Positions 55,679 to 64,000 of a DNA stretch of 64,000 nucleotides are shown piece by piece; the stretch's first letter is position 1; every line of letters begins with the position of its first letter. The translations under genes were made by a program, and so were the position numbers. The DNA is from Collybia mongolica (lineage: Eukaryota > Basidiomycota > Agaricomycetes > Agaricales > Clitocybaceae): contig JAAXNY010000010.1 of NCBI GenBank assembly GCA_013420905.1, positions 3,221,656-3,285,655 on the forward strand, written 5' to 3'. The notes beneath the pieces are model-generated. The model searched no databases, was not told the DNA's origin, and worked only from the letters and a program-made list of their open reading frames with translations.

Positions 55679-56970
55679 ATGCTCCGAAGAGCCCCGACCA
55701 AAAAACGTTCGAGTTCGACCCCATCTAGTGGCCTAATTCTTGATATATCGGATACGCTCCTTACAACCATTCGAGATGCTGCTCGAGTATCGACCGTCCC
55801 GTTCTTTCAGGAAGCTGCGGAAATGGCACTTGGGATTCTGAGGATTATACAGGTATGAAATCGGTGGTTCAGTTGCTGAGATTAACTCACTTTCAACAGG
55901 GTACCAAAGATAATAAGGATGGATTCAAGTACCTAGCGGGCGACGTCTGTACCCTTGTATACGCAATCATACGTATCTCTCAGGAGCAGAATGGCCTGTC
56001 CACCAAAGACCTCGACAATGTGAAAGAACTCCTTGGGTTGTGTTTATTCTGACCTTTCATAGATCTTGCTCGCTCATAACATATCTAGGACCTTAGCCTC
56101 CATCGAGCGCTTTGCCAGGAGAGAAACCTCGCAGCCATTGTATCTTCGAGTAATCCGACATAAGTCGGATGTTGGAAAGATTCAACGATATCGAGATGTA
56201 TTGAAGCATTCCTTGGATCTATTCGAGGTAAACAGGATGGTAATCATCTCACTCGCGCGATCTGATATCGTGTGGTTAGCTCAAGGCAAGCATCAGCGTA
56301 CAGGAAAGCCTCGCCCGCATCGCTAAACGTCAGGACGAGCTTTTGACCGCACTTCAGGAGTCTCTGCATAACAAACAGGAGGACAAGAGTTTGGATCAGG
56401 ATAGGGTAGAAACCGAGAGTGTAGAGAAAACACCAAAATTGGAACGGGACAAGCTCGAGGGCCTGATTGAGCAGAAGGCGGATGTGGCGAAGGAGCGAGT
56501 TTTTGAGAGGGAAGTCCAAGAAAAGGCCGGAGTTGAGCGGAAACGTGCTGAAAAACAGCGATTTGAAGCGGAGCAGCTTGCGCAGGAGAAGGAGCTTATG
56601 GAAGCCGAGGAGCAATTAGTCCAGGACAAACTCCACACTAAATGCACTACAGAATTACCACACACGCCACGCCCTAACGTGCCTTATCCTTCGAAGAATT
56701 CACTTTGTGAACGCCAGCGACCCGCTTTCCCGATTGTCCATTCATCCGGGGGGTCATTCACCACCATCGGCGGTGACTATATCAAGACAGACAACTCCCA
56801 TCATACCACGAATACGAACTCGGGGAACACGACGACTACGATAATTACAGACTCGAACAACGATTCATCTCGGGTGTATTCTCAGTGTGCGTCACGCACT
56901 TTCTCCTCGATATGGCTTTGCTAACTTCTTGAGCGCCTGGTAGTTCCCCGAAAGAGTAAGAACAAGATGA
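55679..56970 (+). CDS. MLKL-like four-helix-bundle protein with coiled coil and C-terminal Asn/Thr-rich motif
   Basis: Five exons: 55679-55852, 55900-56036, 56089-56227, 56280-56873 and 56944-56970, all GT-AG and phase-consistent; 356 residues. If the last intron is retained it ends at 56924 instead. Residues about 20-175 match the helical N-terminal domain common in Agaricomycetes and classed with the MLKL four-helix bundle: TIRDAARVSTVPFFQEAAEMA, the intron-split KDNKDGFKYLAGDVCTLVY, TLASIERFARRE and KIQRYRDVLKHSLDLFE. Residues 180-285 are Glu/Lys/Arg-rich coiled coil (VEREVQEKAG-like). At 300-345 a motif FPIVHSSGGSFTTIGGDY is followed by SGNTTTTIITDSNNDSS, closely matching orphan 1. Known relatives (MLKL, fungal HELLP/HET-S type HeLo domains) permeabilise membranes after motif-driven assembly. 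A cell-death executor role here is inference. Confidence 0.72.
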
Positions 56971-58408
56971 ATCTTACGAGAACGCCGGTAGGTCCCAGTC
57001 AATAACGTTACAATCAGCTTTTACGCCCGTATTACGATTGTTTCAAAGAATTTTAGGTTCATCTCGCCCTCACTATAACGACGGAACCGTGTGCTCCTCT
57101 AATGAGTGTTTCTCATTCGTACATTTTACATCGCATGTCTGTGTTCACTAAGTCAAGAACGCAACTATCGAGTAGTACAGGACTGGTGATGGATACATTC
57201 ACTGAGCTGTGATCTATGTCGGAAAATCGTAAACATGATTTGTACATCGTCAGAGAAACGCATATGGATATCACCCGATGCAAACACTGATAGCATCCCC
57301 GTCGCAGACCATATCCCTATTCGACTCGTTGACATAAGATCTCATTCCCTTGAGCCAGTGAGTCAAGAGTCCGTGATTTATATAATATAGGCAATACCAC
57401 CCCTTCCCCTTTAAGCGGTCCTACCTTCATCTTGCCCCCACAAGTTCCCTACCCTATCCCCCAGAGAGGACACCCACCCAACAGACATGGAAGGAGGGGT
57501 CACTCTGCGCTCGGAGATCGGCGATTGAAGCACTCGAGTCAGACTCATGTATCTTGCGACTGCTCCCGTTTTCTCCATTTCGTTTTTTTTTTAATGTGGT
57601 ATCATAGTCCCCTGGGGCTGAGCCCTATGGGGGACTCTACTTTACGTGCACATGATTGAGGCCCGAGGCCTCAGGCGCACCGCCCGTTCCCCTCATGCAC
57701 CATAGACGGCACACTCATAGTGGCATCCCCTCATGGCCCGGCACGGAAACGCCGTTTTCCTCCATATCATATCGCCCTCACCCTCGACATCAGGCTCTCC
57801 CTCTGCGACTTCTGTTTTCCCCTCCGTCGCTGTACATGAAATTGTGCCAAATTTACCCCAATCACGTTCCTGGAGGGGCGGAGGTGGCAGGGTATGTACC
57901 ACGGCAGCGAATTTGAGATCCACCTGTTTTTAATGAAGTTGAAGTTAAGGTTGCAATCTCCTGCTCTGGGTCAGCCGGCGTTATAATGATCGAGTATAGC
58001 AGCTGTATGTTTTTTGGATGGAGGGGCGTCGCATCCGAGAGTCAATTTGAGATGATCGATCTGTGCAACTACCCCTGCGGCGTTGGAACGAACTTCGGCA
58101 TCCGCGACTCGGGTCACAAAAGCGCCGGCTCTCTACGGCTCGTCAATCACTGGAGCGTCCTTTACTCCAGGCTGAGTCAGGCCTTGGATCTACGAGACCG
58201 ACTTCAAAAACCCTTCCCGGGTTTCTAGAACAATTAGGCCATGAGGAGCCACATCTTTAGTAGTCACCGGTTCTTTGTCTGCGCGGAACGAGTGCAGAAA
58301 CTATGGGGTGGTCGAAACGGCCCGTCTGGTATCTGCAGGGGAAAGTATTACTATTGCAAAGACGAGCGTAGGGTCGACGAAGTTAAAATTGTGACTTACA
58401 ATCTAGGG
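56971..58408. other. Convergent intergenic region
   Basis: 1.4 kb between the MLKL-like gene and the 3' end of the NACHT gene, which converge. Short open frames at 57430-57930 overlap on both strands and show no family resemblance. A t-run lies at about 57583. Confidence 0.5.
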
Positions 58409-61037
58409 CTACTTTCTTTGCAAGGAGCGTGATATTGTATGGGCCAAGTGCGGCCCTAAGGGAATCCTCAAGCGCAAGAGTTTCCTAAACACCGGTACCA
58501 GCTCTGTTCCCAGACATCCATATTTGTGGGCAAGAGAGTACTGAACACTCAAGTTAGAGGACTCGTTCCGGGTACTGGCCTCCAAGCGAAGTTCCTGAAG
58601 TACTTGGCGTTGTCGCAACACGAGATCCTGAAGCTGGGTGAAGAGGTTATTATGACTTGGGGTCTGCTTACCCTCGAAATGCGCCATCAAACCAAATAGG
58701 TCGTTTTTCAGCGACGATTCGTATTGGGCGTTCGAAGTGTCGATCCAGTCAAACAGTGCGGTTTTGGCTAATATATCCAGATCCAAGTCCTCCCATTTTT
58801 TTATGTGGGACCACTGATTATGAAGGAACTCCCAGTATTGGAATTCATGTGGCTCAGGAACCCACCTAGTATCAAGGTTTCCAAATATTTTGGAAGGTCC
58901 GAGTTTCCCCTTCAAATGTGCCCATACATCTCGATACCCTCCGTATAGTAGCCTATACACAGCAGTTTCTGATTGTCTGACGGGAGAACAGATTAGTATT
59001 CAATTCTCAAGCATATAACATGAACCTACTCAGCAGGAAAGACCTTCATAATACTTATCAATAGGTCCGCTTGTTTGCTACTTTCTGACCATGGTTCGGT
59101 TTCGGAAGCCACAAGAATAGTGATACAAGGATCACTCCTTATGAATTGATTTGCAGTGTATTCACGGTAGCCGAACCCTTTGAGCGAGGATCTGTGCCGC
59201 GGTCTAGATGAGAAACCGAATTTTTCCAGAATATTGAAGACCTAAAGACGACCGATAAATCTATGTGTACATTCTAGAATGGCCAAATTTACACTTGGAT
59301 CATTGAAACCAACCAATCTGAAATGGGTATTGAGTTCGATTGAACGTTGGGCAGCCGATCAGCTTACATGACCACAAGTTTCATTTTATCCGCTACAGAT
59401 CTGGAACTTGGAAACAATTCGCCCACGAGAGAATCATAAGTTTTTTGAAATGGGTCCTATTGGGCGAATGCGAGTTAGTCCTAACGCGGTTGACAAATAT
59501 AACTCGAAGCACTTTGAAAATATTTGGGAACGGCGAGAGCGCTCTCCTGTGGGGGCGGAACGGCAGCACCTGATCCATGTACACCCGGGCCATCGAGGGA
59601 AAATACATCCCCCACCCGTTGACATACTTTATGCCGGAACGGCTAATTTCCGATCGCGAGAGGTAGGTGTCTATGTAGAGATCGCCCGCTCTCTGAGGAT
59701 CTCGAAGAAAACTGCAAAATGAGCCATGTATGATGTTGATTTGGACATGTTCGTCCGAAAAGTCGAGGAGTGGGCGCATTTTACGAAGCGCTAAGCGACT
59801 TTCCCCAGGCGATATGCCAAGGAGAGCATCAATCATGGACAAAGTGAGTTGTTGATTCGACGCCAGGATACATCCCAAGATGCGACGAAGCAGAGCCCGA
59901 TTTGATGCGGTGGAAAGAATCTGTTGGTACAGTTCATCGAGTTCGGCAAGCGGGGCCAGCTCTCCTGATAATACCAGGGCCAGACGCTCGATTGGATTGG
60001 CGTTTTCGTCGCCTATAAATTTAAGAACCGTAGAGGCGTAAATAAAATGACCTGAGGATTTGTACAGAAGTTTTGCCATATCTCCGGCGGAAGGCCAGGG
60101 CTCTGGAACAGCTGCCATGATTTCATGGTGATGTCGGACCTCTTGAAACCCACTCTCGAGAAAAACAAGAACGTCCCTGTTTGACGATCCCAGAAAAAGT
60201 TGGTCGGGAGGATCAAAGAACCAATTTTGTTGGAAACAATCCTGTACGAGGGGGTCGGGGCGGCTCGTAAACAGAAATGCCAGGGGGAGATGATGTTTAT
60301 AAATAATTGCAGCAGCATTGTACAAAATAGCTTGTTGGTGGCGTTCGCTGTCACATTCGTCGAGACCATCAATGATTATGAGGAATGGTTGTTGACGAGA
60401 AATCTTGGGGACCCCGCGAAACACAGAGATTAATGGGTCGATAATTAATTTCTGAAATTGAAAATCCAGTGATTGGCGCAGAACCGATGGGTCTCTTGCG
60501 ATAATCGTCCCTACCAAGTCACGGATAATGGGGATGGAGATTGAAAGCTGGTAAACGATGGTGGCGACAAAGTGTTCAGCGCTTCCGCGTCGATCTTTCC
60601 CTCGAGCAAAGAAAAAGCTGGCCGCGAGTATCCCACTTTTGCTAAACTCTTCTGAAAGTGTTTGGGAGATCGCAGACTTCCCGGCACCGGCAGGACCCCA
60701 GAGCCACAATATTCTTATCGGGGCGGTCAAAGGTGACTCGTCCTTCAAAGCCCTGCCCCACGTCATTATTCGCGAAAGGATGAGACGACGTGTCTCTGGA
60801 TGGCATTTCGGTGGTGGAAAGCGTTCGGCGGAATTGTAAAATGCTTCAACAGCTGTTGCTTCAAGTAACCTCGTTATTCCTTTTTTTCATGAGTTTACAC
60901 GACGCAACTAAGAGAACAGAAGTCTCACCTGCGTCAGATGCTGTTACCTCGTTATAATGGATGAACTGGTTCCCCTGGACATCAATGAGCGTTGTACCAG
61001 CAATATGAACGCTCCCCGGATTCTCGAAGAACGGCAT
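58409..61037 (-). CDS. NACHT-domain STAND NTPase with N-terminal FFEN-DV-GN motif
   Basis: Starts at ATG 61037. Exon 1 (61037-60929) encodes MPFFENPGSVHIAGTT, LIDVQGN and a short linker. After an intron, VEAFYNSAERFPPPKCHPET leads into the NACHT module: Walker A LWLWGPAGAGKSAISQT (about residues 88-104), FFFARGKDRRGS, Walker B FLIIIDGLDECDSE (about 205), LFTSRPDP sensor, and the helical region LLYKSSGHFIYASTVLKFI to LLGISPGESRLALRKM. A C-terminal all-helical region continues in further exons (VFNILEKFGF at about 59240, then ETAVYRLLYGGYRDVW to the stop at 58409). Exon joints between 59.2 and 59.65 kb are uncertain. No WD40, TPR or ankyrin repeats are seen. The family is the large Agaricomycete set of NLR-like regulators. 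Walker residues are intact, so ATP-dependent oligomerisation is plausible. It converges with the MLKL-like gene. Confidence 0.85.
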
Positions 61038-62715
61038 TGCTTTTTGAGGGTTTAATGTGAAGTTCCAGCAGAAAAATCATACACATCAAGGGACCCACGC
61101 CTTGACGGGTCTAGGTAGGGGCGTAGAGCTCTTGACTACTATGCCTGTTGTACCAGGGTCAAACGTCGGTCGTGGGCTGTGATCAGAATGAGGGAAAGGA
61201 TGACAATAAGGAAAGCAGTTGAAGTATTGTATGAGGACGAAAGCTGTACTCTTTGAGCACAATTAAAACTGATTGATAGCCATAGAACCGGAACTCACAC
61301 GATGCTTTAAGATTTATTCAATCGCATCATCTAACCCAGTGCTATTCTTAAGCTTCTGATATGCCCTTTCTTTTTTTATGTCATTTTTGTTCCAGTGGGG
61401 ATGTGCTCTATGATGGACATTACATTTGTAGACTATGTGCCGGTCCAAGCCCAGCGATTGGTCCCTACAATGCCTAATAGATCTAATTCATTCATCAACG
61501 TCAAAATGATAGCGCGACAAAGGGAAAGTATGACATTCCTAATTTAAGGCTCATGTCTGGATCATTCGTCGTTTAGTGTGCGTCAAAAGCCGTGAAAGAC
61601 GATTAGTTCTACCTCAAGTACAGAAAGGGCGTGTATTTCGCTATTCGAGGTTTTGTGTGGTCTGAATGTCACGTCGGCCGTCTCTGTGAAACAAATATCT
61701 CAGAAGTGTTGCTTGAAATAATATCGGGCTGTCGGGGTGTACCTTTGCGTGAGCAATACTGATATGAGTGTTGGTGCATTAGGACTTTGTGGCTGTACCC
61801 TGCTATTCGAGAATTCTAAGTTTAAGAATGATGCCGAGGACTACTGCCTCTCGCCGGACCAGGATCATAATGTCCCAAATGCCCATTTCGGCCCTTGGTA
61901 TTGTTGCTCTTGGTTTGTCGTACAGGCCATACCGGTGACCGATAATGTTCATAAGTCGATTGTGCGCCGTTCAAGGCAGCCAAGGGGGTATTCCCAAAGT
62001 TCCCAACTGATAGTTTTGGCTTACAAACAAACGGTCATTCCATGCTGGAGTAATCCACATACGAATGTGGGCCATTTTGCTGTGCGCTCTACAAGCCGTA
62101 TCGCCTAATTGCCTTGATGACAAAACGGTGCTTCTCCCGGACCAGGTGCTGATCGTTGGTTCGTTCGACCAGACAAGGAAGGTGTTCTGTATACCAGAGT
62201 GTTGTAATAAACCACGCCTTTTATTTCACTCAACGTAACGAATAATTTGCGTACCTTGTGAAGGGCGTTGATCCCTTCCAGGCGTTGCACTAGTTGAAAC
62301 TACAAAAGGACGGCATGCTCGTTAGTTGCATCCTCATTTATAAAATCTTACTTGACGGTAGTAACAAGTCGAAGCGGTACGCCTAGCCTCAAGGTCAGGG
62401 TCATATTGGAAGTTCGAATGGCTCAAAATTTAAAACGACTTACGCGAGAAAGTTGGGAGCCCGCAAAGTTCGTCCCTAGCCATCAACATTTAATTTCCAT
62501 ACCTAGGGCCCGATCGAATGCTCGTACAGGGACAAAAAATTGTGTTCATACAGGCATGGTGTCGTGAATATAAACAAGGTATTAGATTAGCCTTCCAAAA
62601 TATATGTATATCACAATTTGTCTATCGACGAAGCAAGGGACTTTAGCATCCTATATTTCATAGCAGAACGAGGACCTCACCATATAAACGTAGATAAGCG
62701 GAACGTATGTGCACA
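61038..62715. other. Intergenic, nothing recognised
   Basis: Upstream of the NACHT gene and downstream of the right-edge gene. Open frames such as 61737-62108 have no recognisable features. Confidence 0.5.
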
Positions 62716-64000
62716 TCAAACAGCACGATCAACAACCATATTGTCCCCAGCCTCATCTTTCGTACCCTGGTCTTTCGGGGATCCACTAGTGGTATCTTCG
62801 GTAGTAGCGGCATTAACAGCGTCCACCTTTGACGGTTCTTCAGTCGTCTCTTCGTGAGTTTTGGGCGACGACGTTACTTCAACAGAGGAAATTTTCGCCT
62901 GGTCCTCATCCGCCAAAGACGAGGCGTTCGAATCAGTAGCAGCGGGCGCGACTCTTCGAACTCTCAGGGTTTCTCCCATGTTCACATTAACCTCATCCTC
63001 CTCAATATCAGGCTCACCCTCCGCATCCTCCACGTTTTCATCATCCCCACCCGCACCCGTATCTGCACCCACAGCCGTACCCGCACCTGCTTTCGCTTCT
63101 TCACCACCAGAGGCATAACCTGGCTCTCCCGCCCTACCGGAATCCGGAACAGCAGCGGCCTTCTCTCCATACGCCCGCTGGGCTGCATGGGCCTCAGCCG
63201 CTGCGCCAGATAAGAAGTCGAGCCAATCCACCTCGTTCGTTTTTCCGCCCGGAGGGCCCGGAAGTGGTCGTTCCAGCGACAAAGCTTTCTTTGAGTTCGG
63301 GGCTGTAGCCTTTTGGACTGGTGTGCGTCTATCAGAATTCTCTGGCATCAGATCAGTGTTTTCGGAAGCAGGTGGGCCTTGCTCAGGAGCTGGTTCCTGT
63401 TTCGTGTTCGTCGCGCTTGATGACGTGGCATTCCCTGTGGACGCAGCATCGACTTTCGCGCCTACCCCAGTGGCGGTTGGGCCAGTAGAACGAGTATCCG
63501 CATTCACCTCTGGTGTTATTCTCATTATCTCCGACTTGGTGACAGAAACTGAGCCTCCAGTGGCAGTATTTTCCTCGCTCACAGACTTTCCTCCATTTCT
63601 GTCCCCAGCTACGGCCCCAGAGCCACTACTTCCCACAACCTTCACAACAGACGGCACATGAACCGGCCAGTCCAACTCCCCACTCTCACCAGCACCTGTG
63701 ACGGCACTCCCAGGTGCCGAGGTGTGCTCCGTGCCAGGACCAGAACTAGACCCAGGCCCCTGCGAAGCTAAAAACGCATTCAACAGCTCCCTCGCCGTAC
63801 CTGCGCCTTCCCAAGCTGCTCCACTCCCAACCGCCGGCAAACCAAGGCCAGCCCCACCAGGCGGGAACGATGCATCGCCTCCCACCGGAACGGGCGGCAA
63901 ATCAAGCATACTGGAAAGCCCGGATCCACGTCTACCCACAGAGCCTTCGTAGCCCTCCTCGTGCGTGCGCCCCTGCCCTTGTGCGTGACTACGCAGCTTC
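62716..64000 (-). CDS. Disordered acidic protein, 3' part, runs off the right edge
   Basis: One open frame on the minus strand continues without a stop from the window edge (KLRSHAQGQGRTHEEG...) to the stop at 62716, more than 425 residues. It is low-complexity: Gly/Ala/Pro/Ser/Thr-rich with an acidic block (DDENVEDAEGEPDIEEDEVN) near 63050-62990. The only segments with more order are TARELLNAFLASQG (63790) and TNEVDWLDFLSGAAAEAHAA (63230-63170), which may be short helical binding motifs. The C-terminus is KDEAGDNMVVDRAV. The start lies outside the window, and the recognisable domain, if any, is probably there. I cannot name a family. Confidence 0.6.
   Translation of the reverse strand, partial: KLRSHAQGQGRTHEEGYEGSVGRRGSGLSSMLDLPPVPVGGDASFPPGGAGLGLPAVGSGAAWEGAGTARELLNAFLASQGPGSSSGPGTEHTSAPGSAVTGAGESGELDWPVHVPSVVKVVGSSGSGAVAGDRNGGKSVSEENTATGGSVSVTKSEIMRITPEVNADTRSTGPTATGVGAKVDAASTGNATSSSATNTKQEPAPEQGPPASENTDLMPENSDRRTPVQKATAPNSKKALSLERPLPGPPGGKTNEVDWLDFLSGAAAEAHAAQRAYGEKAAAVPDSGRAGEPGYASGGEEAKAGAGTAVGADTGAGGDDENVEDAEGEPDIEEDEVNVNMGETLRVRRVAPAATDSNASSLADEDQAKISSVEVTSSPKTHEETTEEPSKVDAVNAATTEDTTSGSPKDQGTKDEAGDNMVVDRAV

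Noticed and set aside
57432..57933. Several overlapping short frames
   Set aside because: Open on both strands, no splice-linked extension and no recognisable features.
62861..63952. Plus-strand frames opposite the right-edge gene
   Set aside because: Shadows of the GC-rich minus-strand frame, which is continuous for over 1.2 kb.

Overview
The window looks like genomic DNA of a filamentous basidiomycete (Agaricomycete). Genes are broken by many 45-70 bp GT-AG introns. The protein families fit this: a JEN-type carboxylate transporter array, a Kre33/NAT10 RNA acetyltransferase, an EI24-type membrane protein, a NACHT NTPase, an MLKL-like four-helix-bundle protein and a Tad-like LINE. The unique genes are GC-rich and compact, and they alternate with AT-rich, transposon-packed DNA.

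Layout. 1-12.3 kb: four head-to-tail transporter paralogues (A-D), all on the minus strand. A is partial and split by a 1.53-kb TIR element. 13.4-17.5 kb: a 4.16-kb IS630/Tc1-like element beside a LINE RNase H fragment. 18.1-24.4 kb: a decayed pogo/CENP-B-like transposase with a 1.2-kb repeat inserted in it, an inverted copy of that repeat, and a Ty3/gypsy fragment. 24.4-27.8 kb: gene-poor. 27.9-33.7 kb: a head-to-head pair, KRE33/NAT10 (minus) and an EI24-like protein (plus). 35.9-38.6 kb: two divergent small proteins sharing an N-terminal motif. 39.0-46.9 kb: an unrecognised host gene interrupted by a 7.24-kb element with about 245-bp inverted repeats, a 7-bp target duplication, four genes of its own and no recognisable transposase. 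47.3-53.5 kb: a full-length LINE with both ORFs open and a 14-bp target duplication. 55.7-61.0 kb: an MLKL-like/coiled-coil protein and a NACHT NTPase. 62.7-64 kb: the 3' part of a disordered-protein gene.

The most interesting biology is the small motif family. A short module of the form FFEN...(hydrophobic)...DV.GN, usually followed by an Asn/Thr/His-rich stretch, opens the NACHT protein and two small orphan proteins. A related module closes the MLKL-like four-helix-bundle protein. This arrangement (sensor with N-terminal motif, membrane-active-type domain with C-terminal motif) resembles known fungal NLR/amyloid-signalling pairs such as HET-S/NWD2 and HELLP, but with a motif I do not recognise as a described one. 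The second candidate novelty is the 7.24-kb element. It encodes a Zn2Cys6-pattern protein, a protein with six SUMO-interaction-like repeats, a proline-rich repeat protein and a small unknown protein.

Four insertions can be read to the base from target-site duplications, and three of them restore a plausible coding frame when removed. Gene models were built by eye; exon borders are approximate unless stated.
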